A stretch of DNA of 64,000 nt. Origin: Streptomyces fructofermentans. Its GTDB lineage: Bacteria; Actinomycetota; Actinomycetes; Streptomycetales; Streptomycetaceae. A model generated the notes under the pieces. That model saw nothing but the letters and a program-made list of their open reading frames with translations. It was not told the DNA's origin and searched no databases. The stretch is taken from assembly GCF_014651055.1 (NCBI RefSeq), contig NZ_BMWD01000006.1, positions 9,792 to 73,791 on the forward strand, given 5' to 3'. Positions 52,933-61,837 of this stretch are shown here, one piece after another (positions within the stretch are counted from its first letter, which is position 1; each line of letters opens with the position of its first letter). Made by a program: the position numbers and the translations under genes.

Positions 52933-53969
52933 GGGTTGCTCCTCTGCGTGACGTTCATGTGCGGGTGGTTCGGGTCGGGGCGTTCGCCGCAGGAGCGGCG
53001 GACGACGAGACGGGCGGGGAGGGTGACCGACTGCGGGGGCCGTCCCTCGATGCGGTCGACGAGGGCGCGGACGGCGGCCCGGCCCAGTTCGCGGACCGGC
53101 TGGGCGATCGCGGTGACCGGCGGATCGGTGTGCACGAACCACGGGATGTCGTCGAACGCGGCGAGCGCGATGTCGTCGGGGACCCGCAGCCCGCGCGCGC
53201 GGACGGCGTCCAGGGCGCCCAGGGCCATCAGGTTGTCGGCGGCGAAGACGACCTCGGGCGGTTCGGCCAGGTCGAGGAACTCCTCGGTGACCCGGCGGCC
53301 GCTCTCCGCCTGGAAGTCGCCCTGGCCGGTGTAGGCGTCGGGCAGCGTGAGCCCGTATGCGGCGAGGGCCTCGCGGAAGGCCGCCACCCGCTCGCTGCCG
53401 GTCGTGGTGGCCGCCGGGCCCGCGATGATGGCGAGCCTGCGGTGCCCGAGGCCGTGCAGGTGTGCGACCAGGTCGCGGACGGCCGTGCGGCCGTCCGCCC
53501 GGACCACGGGCACGTCCAGGCCCGGGATCCAGCGGTCCACGAAGACCATCGGAGTCCCCGCGCGCGCGGCGTCCAGCATGCCGGGGGAGCCGCCGTCGGT
53601 GGGGGAGACCAGCAGGCCGTCGATGCGACGGTCGAGCAGGGTCCGTACGTGGTGGTCCTGGAGCTCGGGGCGCTCGTCGGCGTTGCCGATGATGACGCTG
53701 TAGCCGAGGGCCCGGGCCTCCTCCTCGACGGAGCGTGCCAGCTCGGTGAAGTAGGGGTTGAGCACATCGCTGATGACCAGGCCGAGGGTGCGCGTCTGGT
53801 CGGTGCGCAGGGAGCGGGCGACGGCGTTGGGACGGTAGCCCAGCGTCTCGACGGCGGCCAGCACACGGGTGCGCGCCTCCGTGCTCACCGACGGGTGGTC
53901 GTTCAGGACGCGCGAGACCGTGGCAACGGAGACACCCGCCTCCGCGGCGACATCCTTGATGCACGCCAT
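52929..53969 (-). CDS. rbsR: LacI-family ribose operon repressor
   Basis: A 346-residue LacI-type repressor. The N-terminal DNA-binding part (IKDVAAEAGVSVATVSRVLND, about 4-24) and the hinge are canonical. Its sensing domain begins with LGLVISDVLNPYF. It is the first gene of the rbs operon, whose promoter it should repress through the two 16-bp operators at 53988-54003 and 54010-54025. Ribose or a ribose derivative is the expected inducer. It overlaps rbsA by 4 bp. Confidence 0.93.
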   Translation of the reverse strand: MACIKDVAAEAGVSVATVSRVLNDHPSVSTEARTRVLAAVETLGYRPNAVARSLRTDQTRTLGLVISDVLNPYFTELARSVEEEARALGYSVIIGNADERPELQDHHVRTLLDRRIDGLLVSPTDGGSPGMLDAARAGTPMVFVDRWIPGLDVPVVRADGRTAVRDLVAHLHGLGHRRLAIIAGPAATTTGSERVAAFREALAAYGLTLPDAYTGQGDFQAESGRRVTEEFLDLAEPPEVVFAADNLMALGALDAVRARGLRVPDDIALAAFDDIPWFVHTDPPVTAIAQPVRELGRAAVRALVDRIEGRPPQSVTLPARLVVRRSCGERPDPNHPHMNVTQRSNP

Positions 53970-53987
53970 CGTCGCTCCACCTCCTCG

Positions 53988-54003
53988 TGGAATCGATTAC
54001 ACG
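53988..54003. promoter_or_regulatory. RbsR operator, copy 1
   Basis: TGGAATCGATTACACG has the CG-centred palindromic core AATCGATT, 19 bp upstream of rbsR. Matches copy 2 exactly. Confidence 0.8.
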
Positions 54004-54009
54004 AAGGAT

Positions 54010-54025
54010 TGGAATCGATTACACG
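54010..54025. promoter_or_regulatory. RbsR operator, copy 2
   Basis: Exact repeat of the 16-bp site, offset 22 bp (two helical turns), so bound repressors would lie on the same DNA face. Confidence 0.8.
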
Positions 54026-54160
54026 GGCATTTGACAACCCCTCTTGACCCGATTTCGGTGTGAGCCCACACACACTGCCCGGGTGCCGTCGAACCGTCCG
54101 CCGGCGCCCGGCGGGGACGGACGCCCCCTGGCTGTCGGAGGCGGGCGGTAGCGTCGGGAC

Positions 54161-56425
54161 ATGGCCAATGGGGCGGGGAGCGGGGCGGGCGGCGGCGAAC
54201 GGCAACCGGCCGTGCTCGAAGGGGTCCTGGAGCGGATCACGTACGCCAACGAGGAGAACGGCTACACGGTCGCGCGGGTGGACACCGGCCGCGGCGGCGA
54301 CCTCCTCACGGTGGTCGGGGCGCTGCTCGGCGCCCAGGCCGGCGAGTCGCTGCGCATGGAGGGCCGCTGGGGCTCGCACCCCCAGTACGGCAGGCAGTTC
54401 ACGGTGGAGAACTACACGACGGTGCTGCCCGCCACGATCCAGGGCATCCGCAGGTATCTGGGGTCCGGCCTGGTCAAGGGCATCGGGCCGGTCTTCGCCG
54501 ACCGCATCACCCTGCACTTCGGACTGGACACCCTCCGGATCATCGAGGAGGAGCCCAAGAGGCTCGTCGAGGTGCCGGGGCTCGGCCCGAAGCGCACCAG
54601 GCGGATCGCCGAGGCGTGGGAGGAGCAGAAGGCGATCAAGGAGGTCATGCTCTTCCTCCAGAGCGTCGAGGTGTCCACGTCGATCGCGGTCCGCATCTAC
54701 AAGAAGTACGGCGACGCGTCGATCTCGGTCGTCCGGAACCAGCCCTACCGGCTCGCGTCCGACGTCTGGGGCATCGGCTTCCTCACCGCCGACAGGATCG
54801 CCCGGGCCGTCGGCATTCCGCACGACAGCCCGGAGCGGGTCAAGGCCGGTCTGCAGTACGCGCTCTCGCAGTCCACGGACCAGGGCCACTGCTTCCTCCC
54901 CGAGGAGCGGCTGATCGCGGACGCGGTGAAGCTGCTCCAGGTCGACACCGGCCTGGTCATCGAGTGCCTCGCCGAACTGGCGGCCCCCGCCGAGGACGGC
55001 GCGGAGCCCGGTGTCGTAAGGGAGCGGGTGCCGGGCCCGGACGGCGGTGAGCAGGTGACGGCGATCTACCTGGTCCCCTTCCACCGGGCCGAACTCTCCC
55101 TCTCCGCCCAGCTGTTGCGCCTGCTGCGCACCGGCGAGGACCGGATGCCCGGCTTCCGCGAGGTGGCCTGGGACAAGGCGCTCTCCTGGCTCGGCGACCG
55201 CACGGGCGCGGAGTTGGCGCCCGAACAGGAGGCGGCCGTCCGGCTGGCCCTCACCGAGAAGGTCGCCGTGCTGACCGGCGGTCCCGGCTGCGGCAAGTCC
55301 TTCACCGTGCGCTCGATCGTGGAGCTGGCCAGGGCGAAGAAGGCCAAGGTCGTGCTCGCGGCGCCGACCGGCCGGGCCGCCAAGCGGCTGGCCGAACTCA
55401 CCGGCGCCGAGGCCTCGACCGTGCACAGGCTGCTGGAGTTGAAGCCGGGCGGTGACGCGGCGTACGACAGGGACCGGCCGCTGGACGCCGACCTGGTGGT
55501 CGTCGACGAGGCCTCGATGCTGGACCTGCTCCTCGCCAACAAGCTGGTGAAGGCCGTTCCGCCGGGTGCGCACCTGCTCTTCGTGGGAGACGTCGACCAG
55601 TTGCCCAGCGTCGGGGCGGGGGAGGTGCTGCGCGACCTGCTCGCCGAGGGCGGGCCGGTGCCGGCGGTCCGGCTCACGCGGGTGTTCCGGCAGGCGCAGC
55701 AGTCGGGTGTGGTGATGAACGCGCACCGGATCAACGCGGGGCAGCAGCCGGTCACCGACCGGCTCGACGACTTCTTCCTCTTCGTGGAGGACGACACCGA
55801 GGAGGCCGGCAGGCTGGCGGTGGATGTGGCGTCCCGTCGGCTTCCGGCCAGATTCGGGCTCGACCCGCGCCGGGACGTGCAGGTGCTGGCGCCCATGCAC
55901 CGGGGGCCCGCGGGGGCGGGCACGCTCAACGGACTGCTCCAGCAGGCGATCACGCCCGCACGGCCGGAGCTTGCGGAGAAGCGGTTCGGCGGGCGGGTGT
56001 TCCGGGTCGGGGACAAGGTGACGCAGATCCGCAACAACTACGAGAAGGGCGCGAACGGGGTCTTCAACGGGACGGTGGGCGTGGTGACTTCGCTCGACGC
56101 CGACGAGCAGCGGCTGACGGTGCGCACCGACGAGGACGAGGAGGTGCCGTACGACTTCGACGAGTTGGACGAGTTGGCGCACGCGTACGCGGTGACCATC
56201 CACCGTTCGCAGGGCAGCGAGTACCCGGCGGTCGTCATCCCCGTCACGACCGGCGCGTGGATGATGCTCCAGCGCAATCTGCTCTACACGGCGGTGACGC
56301 GGGCCAAGAAGCTGGTCGTGCTGGTCGGATCGCGCAAGGCGCTGGGGCAGGCGGTGCGCACGGTGTCCGCGGGGCGCCGGTGCACGGCGCTGGACTTCCG
56401 GCTGGCGGGCGGGCGCGAGAGCTGA
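54161..56425 (+). CDS. recD2: RecD2-type ATP-dependent DNA helicase
   Basis: A 754-residue SF1B helicase, 5-prime to 3-prime by family. The N-terminal domain (about 1-340) has the OB-like start VLEGVLERITYANEENGYTVARV and helix-hairpin-helix motifs (VKGIGPVFADRI; VPGLGPKRTRRIAE). The motor follows: Walker A GGPGCGKS (373-380, K379), DEASMLD, GDVDQLPSVGAG and, near the end, AYAVTIHRSQGSEYPAV and LLYTAVTRAKKLVVLVG. RecB and RecC are not adjacent, as expected for a stand-alone RecD2. The ATG at 54161 is used; the SD site is weak. Confidence 0.94.
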   Translation: MANGAGSGAGGGERQPAVLEGVLERITYANEENGYTVARVDTGRGGDLLTVVGALLGAQAGESLRMEGRWGSHPQYGRQFTVENYTTVLPATIQGIRRYLGSGLVKGIGPVFADRITLHFGLDTLRIIEEEPKRLVEVPGLGPKRTRRIAEAWEEQKAIKEVMLFLQSVEVSTSIAVRIYKKYGDASISVVRNQPYRLASDVWGIGFLTADRIARAVGIPHDSPERVKAGLQYALSQSTDQGHCFLPEERLIADAVKLLQVDTGLVIECLAELAAPAEDGAEPGVVRERVPGPDGGEQVTAIYLVPFHRAELSLSAQLLRLLRTGEDRMPGFREVAWDKALSWLGDRTGAELAPEQEAAVRLALTEKVAVLTGGPGCGKSFTVRSIVELARAKKAKVVLAAPTGRAAKRLAELTGAEASTVHRLLELKPGGDAAYDRDRPLDADLVVVDEASMLDLLLANKLVKAVPPGAHLLFVGDVDQLPSVGAGEVLRDLLAEGGPVPAVRLTRVFRQAQQSGVVMNAHRINAGQQPVTDRLDDFFLFVEDDTEEAGRLAVDVASRRLPARFGLDPRRDVQVLAPMHRGPAGAGTLNGLLQQAITPARPELAEKRFGGRVFRVGDKVTQIRNNYEKGANGVFNGTVGVVTSLDADEQRLTVRTDEDEEVPYDFDELDELAHAYAVTIHRSQGSEYPAVVIPVTTGAWMMLQRNLLYTAVTRAKKLVVLVGSRKALGQAVRTVSAGRRCTALDFRLAGGRES

Positions 56426-56511
56426 CGGGCGCCGCGCCGGTACGCGGTGGAGGGCCGGTGCGCGGGTGCGCGGTGTCGGGTGCCGGGCGGCGGGTGGTGC
56501 GGTCCGTGCGC

Positions 56512-56588
56512 CTTGCCGCTTGCCGCTTGCCGCTTGCCGCCTGCCGCCTGCCGCTTGCCGCCTGGCACCTGCTGTCTGCCCCTTGCCG
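56512..56588. repeat. Heptamer CYTGCCG array, 11 units
   Basis: Eleven contiguous 7-bp units, mostly CTTGCCG with CCTGCCG variants and three diverged units near the end. A 7-bp period shifts frame every unit, so coding is unlikely. Confidence 0.9.
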
Positions 56589-56805
56589 ACCACCGGGTCC
56601 GGACGGCGGCCCACCTTCGTGGGCGCGTGAGCCGCGGGGAGCCGCGCGGCCCGCGGGGCTTGCCCCACGTCCGCGCCCCGGCCGCGGGGCCCGCGCAGCC
56701 GGCCGTACGACCGGCCGGGTGCCCCGTCGCCGGGGCCCGGGGAGCCGTGCGAAGTGGTCGGGAGCGGCTCGTGCGAGGGGCCCAGGGGGCCGGGTGGGGA
56801 AAAAT

Positions 56806-56897
56806 GATCGATCAAATGAGTCGCGAAGGTCACAGAGCACTTTCGCGAGGCCGCCGGAGGGGGCAGGATGAGCAGGTTGGCGGCACTGAGTGCCGCC
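56806..56897 (+). promoter_or_regulatory. Structured leader or operator region upstream of citrate synthase
   Basis: Three dyads in 92 bases: TGATCGATCA (56806-56815, perfect); TCGCGAA/TTCGCGA (56821-56827 and 56842-56848); and GGCGGCAC-TGA-GTGCCGCC (56879-56897, perfect 8-bp stem, 3-base loop). The local GC drop suggests that the promoter is nearby. Regulators unknown. Confidence 0.6.
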
Positions 56898-56954
56898 AAT
56901 AGGCCCAATGGTCGACCCCGAGTGCACTCTCCTGCGCCAAATGGGGGATGGTAG
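56868..56954 (+). CDS. Possible 28-codon leader peptide before citrate synthase
   Basis: An ATG at 56868 with GGAGG 7 bases upstream opens a 28-residue frame (MSRLAALSAANRPNGRPRVH...) ending TAG, 50 bases before the citrate synthase GTG. Its fifth to tenth codons lie in the GGCGGCAC/GTGCCGCC hairpin, so translating ribosomes could change the fold. Coding is a hypothesis; the strong ribosome site is the main support. Confidence 0.4.
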   Translation: MSRLAALSAANRPNGRPRVHSPAPNGGW

Positions 56955-57004
56955 AGACAGTCAGGGCACCTCGAAGAAGAGGCACAACGTCGGTGAGGGA
57001 TGAC

Positions 57005-58294
57005 GTGAGCGACAACTCTGTAGTACTGCGGTACGGCGACGGTGAGTACACCTACCCGGTGATCGACAGCACCGTCGGTGACAAGGGCTTCGACATCGGG
57101 AAGCTCCGCGCCAATACCGGCCTGGTGACGCTGGACAGCGGTTACGGAAACACGGCCGCCTATAAATCCGCCATCACCTACCTCGACGGCGAGCAGGGCA
57201 TTCTGCGCTACCGGGGCTACCCGATCGAGCAGCTCGCCGAGCGCTCCACCTTCCTCGAGGTGGCCTCTCTGCTGATCAACGGCGAACTGCCGACGGTCGA
57301 CGAGCTCTCCGTCTTCAAGAACGAGATCACGCAGCACACCCTGCTGCACGAGGACGTCAAGCGGTTCTTCCAGGGCTTCCCGCGCGACGCCCACCCGATG
57401 GCGATGCTCTCCTCGGTCGTCTCCGCGCTGTCCACGTTCTACCAGGACAGCCACAACCCCTTCGACGAGAAGCAGCGCCACCTCTCGACGATCCGCCTTC
57501 TCGCCAAGCTTCCGACGATCGCGGCGTACGCGTACAAGAAGTCGATCGGTCACCCGTTCGTCTACCCGCGCAACGACCTGAGCTACGTCGAGAACTTCCT
57601 GCGCATGACCTTCTCGGTCCCCGCGCAGGAGTACGAGCTCGACCCGGTCGTCGTCTCCGCGCTCGACAAGCTGCTGATCCTGCACGCGGACCACGAGCAG
57701 AACTGTTCGACCTCGACCGTGCGTCTGGTCGGCTCGTCGCAGGCCAACATGTTCGCGTCGATCTCGGCCGGCATCTCGGCGCTGTGGGGTCCGCTGCACG
57801 GCGGCGCCAACCAGTCCGTCCTGGAGATGCTGGAAGGCATCCAGGCGAACGGCGGCGACGTCGACTCCTTCATCCGCAAGGTGAAGAACAAGGAGGACGG
57901 CGTCCGCCTGATGGGCTTCGGCCACCGGGTGTACAAGTCCTTCGACCCGCGCGCCAAGATCATCAAGGCCGCCGCGCACGACGTCCTCTCCGCGCTCGGC
58001 AAGTCCGACGAGCTGCTGGACATCGCGCTCAAGCTGGAGGAGCACGCGCTCTCCGACGAGTACTTCGTCTCGCGCAACCTCTACCCCAACGTGGACTTCT
58101 ACACGGGCCTGATCTACCGGGCCATGGGCTTCCCGACCGAGATGTTCACCGTGCTGTTCGCGCTCGGCCGCCTTCCCGGCTGGATCGCGCAGTGGCACGA
58201 GATGATCAAGGAGCCGGGTTCGCGCATCGGCCGCCCGCGCCAGATCTACACGGGTGTCGTCGAGCGGGACTTCGTTCCCGTCGAGGAGCGCTGA
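57005..58294 (+). CDS. gltA: Citrate synthase
   Basis: A 429-residue type II citrate synthase, condensing acetyl-CoA and oxaloacetate at the head of the TCA cycle. Key residues are visible: H230 in HADHEQN, H265 in GPLHGGANQ, H307 in GFGHRVYKSFDPR and D364 in YPNVDFYTG. The GTG at 57005 gives the standard opening SDNSVVLRYGDGEYTYPVIDS of Streptomyces proteins; an in-frame upstream frame adds residues that are not family-like. The leader contains dyads and a possible short peptide. Confidence 0.96.
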   Translation: MSDNSVVLRYGDGEYTYPVIDSTVGDKGFDIGKLRANTGLVTLDSGYGNTAAYKSAITYLDGEQGILRYRGYPIEQLAERSTFLEVASLLINGELPTVDELSVFKNEITQHTLLHEDVKRFFQGFPRDAHPMAMLSSVVSALSTFYQDSHNPFDEKQRHLSTIRLLAKLPTIAAYAYKKSIGHPFVYPRNDLSYVENFLRMTFSVPAQEYELDPVVVSALDKLLILHADHEQNCSTSTVRLVGSSQANMFASISAGISALWGPLHGGANQSVLEMLEGIQANGGDVDSFIRKVKNKEDGVRLMGFGHRVYKSFDPRAKIIKAAAHDVLSALGKSDELLDIALKLEEHALSDEYFVSRNLYPNVDFYTGLIYRAMGFPTEMFTVLFALGRLPGWIAQWHEMIKEPGSRIGRPRQIYTGVVERDFVPVEER

Positions 58295-58476
58295 CCCGAG
58301 CAGCGGAGCCGTACCGCCGCCCCCGAGGCCCACAGGTGTCGCCCCCCCAGGGGCGAGTGGGCCGGAGGGGCGCGCCTGTTTTCCCGGCCCGGATGCGGGC
58401 CGGGCCCCGAAGAGCCCGCCCCGGGGGCGGGCCGGGCCCCGAAGGGCCTGTGGAGCCCGTAGAGCCCGAAAAAAGG

Positions 58477-58530
58477 GGGAAGGCGCCCCGCTGCCGGTCC
58501 CCCCACGGGCCGGAGTCAGGGCGCCTTCCC
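58477..58530 (-). terminator. Terminator with U-tract on the minus strand
   Basis: GGGAAGGCGCCC (58477-58488) and GGGCGCCTTCCC (58519-58530) form a perfect 12-bp stem with a 30-base loop. On the plus strand it is preceded by an A-run, so in the leftward transcript the hairpin is followed by CCCCCTTTTTT: a classic intrinsic terminator for transcripts coming from copA. The stem may also stop citrate synthase transcripts. Confidence 0.8.
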
Positions 58531-58712
58531 ATGTCCCGGTGCGGATTCCCCCCACGGGATCCGGCCGGGCGTATGGAGGACAGCGCCTGAGTCGCTGTCG
58601 GCAGAACGAGCAAAACTCGCCCTACCGCTGTGCGGTCTGCCGGGACCCGTACGGAACGGGAGGGCCGCTCAAAGCTCCCCGCTGTACGTGCCCCGGCAAC
58701 GCAATTCCGAGA

Positions 58713-58876
58713 ACGTCCCCCAAGACGTCCTCAGATGTCAGAGACGCCCCCCAAGACGTGTCTGACATCGTCAATCTAGACTCACGAACCCCTTCGATGG
58801 TTACGTTCACATCACTGTGATCTGCGTCTCTTGCTTATGTCCTGAAGATGAGCAAGAGCCCCGATATGACTATCGG
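58713..58876. ncRNA. Structured AT-richer island, possible small RNA or UTR
   Basis: The island contains an imperfect direct repeat ACGTCCCCCAAGACGT (58713-58728, 58744-58759), a 13-bp arm hairpin with one mismatch (58734-58746/58757-58769), a TCACA-TCAC-TGTGA dyad (58807-58820), a perfect 8-bp stem CTCTTGCT/AGCAAGAG (58828-58835/58851-58858) and CCGATA-TGAC-TATCGG (58861-58876). Nothing defines a transcript or strand, so the RNA call is speculative. Confidence 0.3.
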
Positions 58877-58963
58877 CGCCCAAGCGTAAGGATGATGCGC
58901 GAGCCTTGTGAAGAGCTTATGTGAAGGGGTGTGCCGGACTCTAGGGGGACTCCTGTCTCTTCG

Positions 58964-61234
58964 TCATGAAAATGCCCGCAGCCGGAGGCTGTTCGTCACG
59001 ACGAACACGGACGAGAACGCCATGGCCGCTCCGGCGATCATCGGGTTGAGCAGGCCCGCGGCGGCGAGCGGCAGCGCGGCCAGGTTGTAGCCGAAGGCCC
59101 AGACGAGATTGCCCTTGATGGTGGAGAGGGTGGCCCGCGAGAGACGGATGGCGTCCGCGGCGACCCGCAGATCGCCCCGTACCAGCGTCAGGTCGCCCGC
59201 CTCGATGGCGGCGTCCGTCCCGGTCCCCATGGCGAGCCCGAGGTCCGCGGTGGCGAGCGCGGCGGCGTCGTTGACGCCGTCGCCGACTATCGCCACGGTC
59301 CGGCCCCCGGCCCGCAGCCCCCGGATCACGTCGACCTTGTCCTGCGGGAGCACCCCGGCGATCACGTCGTCGGACCCGATGCCGACCGAGCGGGCCACGG
59401 ACTCGGCCACGGTCCGGTTGTCCCCGGTCAGCAGGATCGGGGTGAGGCCCAGGGCCCGCAGCGCCCGGACGGCCTCGGCGCTGGTCTCCCGGACCGCGTC
59501 GGCGACGGTGACGACGCCGCGCGCCCGCCCGTCCCAGGCCACGGCCACGGCGGTACGGCCCTCCTCCTCGGCCCGCGTGCGCAGCGCGGCCAGGCCGTCC
59601 GGCAGCGGGATGCCGGCCTCCTCCAGGAGGCGGACGCGCCCGACGAGCACCTCGTGGCCCTCGACCGTGCCGCGCACCCCGAGTCCGGGCACGTTCTCGA
59701 AGGCGTCCACGGCGGGCAGGGGCCCGGTCCGGGCCGACGCGCCCGCCGCCACGGCCCGCGCCACCGGGTGCTCCGAGGCGTGCTCCAGGGCGCCCGCGAG
59801 GCGCAGCACCTCCGGCTCGTCGGTGCCCTCGGCCGCGTACACCTCCTGGAGGGTCATGCGGCCGGTGGTGACGGTGCCGGTCTTGTCGAGGACGACGGTG
59901 TCGACGCGGCGGGTGGACTCCAGGACCTCGGGGCCCTTGATGAGGATGCCGAGTTGGGCGCCGCGGCCGGTGCCGACCATGAGCGCGGTCGGGGTGGCGA
60001 GGCCGAGGGCGCAGGGGCAGGCGATGATCAGTACGGCGACGGCGGCGGTGAACGCGGCGGCCGTGTCGCCGGTGATCCCCAGCCAGCAGCCGAAGGTGCC
60101 GGCCGCGATCAGGAGGACCACGGGCACGAACACGGCCGACGTCCGGTCGGCGAGCCGCTGCACCCGGGCCTTGCCGTTCTGCGCGTCCTCCACGAGCCTG
60201 GCCATGTGGGCGAGCCGGGTGTCGGAGCCGACCCGGGTCGCCTCGACGACCAGCCGCCCTCCCGCGTTCACCGTCGCGCCCGTGACGGAGGAGCCCACGG
60301 AGACGTCCACCGGTACCGACTCGCCGGTCAGCATGGACGCGTCCACCGCCGAGGCCCCCTCGACGACGGTGCCGTCCGTGGCGACCTTCTCCCCCGGCCG
60401 TACGACGAAGCGGTCGCCCACGGCCAGGCTGTCCACCGGGACGCGCACCTCGCGGCCGTCGCGCAGGACGCGGGCGTCCTGCGCGCCCAGTTCCAGGAGC
60501 GCGCGCAGCGCCGCGCCGGCGCTGCGCCTGGAGCGGGCCTCCAGATAGCGGCCGAGCAGGATGAACGCGATCACGCCGGACGCCACTTCGAGGTACACGG
60601 CCGAGGCGCCGTGCGCGCGGGACACCGTGAGCGAGAACCCCTCGTCCCGCATCCCCGCCATTCCGGCGTCACCGAGGAACAGGGCCCACAGGGACCAGCC
60701 GAAGGCGGCCAGGGTGCCGATCGACACGAGGGTGTCCATGGTGGCCGAGCCGTGCCGGGCGTTCGTGAGGGCCGCCCGGTGGAAGGGCAGCCCGCCCCAG
60801 ACCACGACGGGCGAGGCGAGGGTCAGCGCGAGCCACTGCCAGTTGTCGAACTGGAGTGCGGGAATCATCGACAGCAGGATCACCGGGGCGGCGAGCAGCG
60901 CGGACACGGTGAGGCGTTCGCGCAGCGCGGCGAGCTCCGGGTCCCCGGCCGCCTCGGCCGCGGGTCCGGCCGGGGCGGTGCGCGGCGGCGGCAGCTCCTC
61001 GGCCGTGTAGCCCGTCCGCACCACGGTGGCGATCAGGTCGGCGACCTCGACCCCGTGCGGGTACGAGATCCTCGCCCTCTCCGTCGCGAGGTTCACCGTG
61101 GCGGTGACCCCCGCCATCCGGTTGAGCTTCCTCTCGACGCGGGACACGCACGAGGCGCAGGTCATCCCGCCGATGGCCAGCTCGACCTCCGAGGCCGCGG
61201 CCTCCGGGGCGATCGCTGCGGTGGTGCTGGTCAT
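58964..61234 (-). CDS. copA: Copper-translocating P-type ATPase
   Basis: A 756-residue P1B-type ATPase that pumps Cu(I) out of the cell. An N-terminal heavy-metal-binding domain has MTCASC (C26, C29). The membrane metal site is C406-P-C408 in [12 protein letters not shown], the signature of Cu/Ag pumps. The phosphorylation site is D450 in DKTGT, and [10 protein letters not shown] follows near the C-terminus. Eight membrane segments are expected. The ATG is at 61234, 91 bp downstream of copZ, with a long hairpin between the two genes. The terminator at 58477-58530 lies downstream. Confidence 0.95.
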   Translation of the reverse strand: MTSTTAAIAPEAAASEVELAIGGMTCASCVSRVERKLNRMAGVTATVNLATERARISYPHGVEVADLIATVVRTGYTAEELPPPRTAPAGPAAEAAGDPELAALRERLTVSALLAAPVILLSMIPALQFDNWQWLALTLASPVVVWGGLPFHRAALTNARHGSATMDTLVSIGTLAAFGWSLWALFLGDAGMAGMRDEGFSLTVSRAHGASAVYLEVASGVIAFILLGRYLEARSRRSAGAALRALLELGAQDARVLRDGREVRVPVDSLAVGDRFVVRPGEKVATDGTVVEGASAVDASMLTGESVPVDVSVGSSVTGATVNAGGRLVVEATRVGSDTRLAHMARLVEDAQNGKARVQRLADRTSAVFVPVVLLIAAGTFGCWLGITGDTAAAFTAAVAVLIIACPCALGLATPTALMVGTGRGAQLGILIKGPEVLESTRRVDTVVLDKTGTVTTGRMTLQEVYAAEGTDEPEVLRLAGALEHASEHPVARAVAAGASARTGPLPAVDAFENVPGLGVRGTVEGHEVLVGRVRLLEEAGIPLPDGLAALRTRAEEEGRTAVAVAWDGRARGVVTVADAVRETSAEAVRALRALGLTPILLTGDNRTVAESVARSVGIGSDDVIAGVLPQDKVDVIRGLRAGGRTVAIVGDGVNDAAALATADLGLAMGTGTDAAIEAGDLTLVRGDLRVAADAIRLSRATLSTIKGNLVWAFGYNLAALPLAAAGLLNPMIAGAAMAFSSVFVVTNSLRLRAFS

Positions 61235-61256
61235 GTCCGTGCTCCAGGGAACGAAC

Positions 61257-61297
61257 CGGGCCGTACGGAACCAGTATCGACTGGTCCGTACGGCCCG
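61257..61297 (-). terminator. Hairpin between copZ and copA
   Basis: CGGGCCGTACGGAACCAGT (61257-61275) and ACTGGTCCGTACGGCCCG (61280-61297) pair over 18 bp with one bulged A and a 4-base loop. There is no U-tract on either side. It could end copZ transcripts partly, giving more CopZ than CopA, or mark a separate copA promoter. Confidence 0.65.
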
Positions 61298-61325
61298 GTG
61301 CGGTGAGGGTGCGGCGGGGAGCCCG

Positions 61326-61565
61326 TCAGGCCGTGCCGGCCAGCTCGAAGCCGGCCTCGTCGACGGCGGCGCGCACGGCCTCCGCGTCGAGCGCGGCGGT
61401 GGAGACCACGGTCACCTCGCCGGTGGAGGCGACGGCCTTCACCGAGGTGACGCCTGCGATCCCGGAGATCTCACCGGAGACCGCGCCTTCGCAGTGTCCG
61501 CAGCTCATCCCGCTCACCTGGTAGACGGTGGTGACGGAGCCCGGGGTGTCGGTCTGGGCGGTCAT
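61326..61565 (-). CDS. copZ: CopZ-like heavy-metal-associated chaperone
   Basis: A 79-residue one-domain HMA protein of the ferredoxin-like fold. The metal motif is MSCGHC with C22 and C25 ([15 protein letters not shown]). It binds Cu(I) in the cytoplasm and is expected to hand it to CopA, encoded next. A CsoR-type operator lies 65 bp upstream, so both genes should be derepressed by copper. Confidence 0.94.
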   Translation of the reverse strand: MTAQTDTPGSVTTVYQVSGMSCGHCEGAVSGEISGIAGVTSVKAVASTGEVTVVSTAALDAEAVRAAVDEAGFELAGTA

Positions 61566-61630
61566 GTCGTTGCTCCTCGTCGAGACGTGTGGGGCGGGGC
61601 GGCCCCGAGGGGCCGCACACTGTTCAGGCT

Positions 61631-61647
61631 ATACCCCTAGGGGGTAT
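61631..61647 (-). promoter_or_regulatory. CsoR-type copper operator
   Basis: ATACCCC-TAG-GGGGTAT is a perfect 17-bp dyad of the form known for actinobacterial CsoR copper-sensor repressors, 66 bp upstream of copZ. No csoR gene is in this window. Confidence 0.88.
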
Positions 61648-61837
61648 TTATCCAGGAGGGGCCGCGGTGCGCCGGGCCCCCGCGTCCCCTCTTGCGCGGC
61701 AGGGGCCGGTCCCGGAGGGGAATGTCCGCACCTCATGGTGCATGACCGCCATGCGGCTTTTCGCCAGGGGCGTGAGCGCCGGGGGCGGGGCTAGCGTTCG
61801 GTCCGAGCGGTGGTCCACGGCTGAGGGAGCGAGACGC

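Larger units (their letters stand above)
56426..57004. other. Gap between recD2 and citrate synthase
   Basis: 579 bases. The left part holds an 11-unit heptamer array (56512-56588). From about 56800 the GC drops and several hairpins and a short reading frame precede the citrate synthase gene (see 56806-56954). Confidence 0.7.
58295..58963. other. Gap between citrate synthase and copA
   Basis: 669 bases between convergent genes. It holds a GGGCCGGGCCCCGAAG direct repeat near 58398-58445, an intrinsic terminator (58477-58530) and, from about 58570, an AT-richer section with several hairpins (58713-58876). No family-level protein is seen. The frame at 58622-58810 on the minus strand is not convincing. 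Confidence 0.65.

Noticed and set aside
54031..54036. TTGACA as a promoter -35 element for recD2
   Set aside because: No convincing -10 element is found at the right distance, so the match is probably coincidental.
53903..58555. A 1550-codon open frame on the minus strand across rbsR, recD2 and citrate synthase
   Set aside because: It is antisense to well-identified genes and its translation is His/Arg/Val/Gly/Leu-rich with no family pattern; long open shadow frames are expected in GC-rich DNA.
58622..58810. A 62-codon minus-strand frame in the gap before copA
   Set aside because: Part of its sequence comes from the repeated hairpin DNA (DTSWGAS, DVLGDVL); there is no good ribosome site and no family match.
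58848..58889. A 13-residue frame MSKSPDMTIGAQA
   Set aside because: No ribosome site precedes it, and its start lies in a hairpin; it may be chance.
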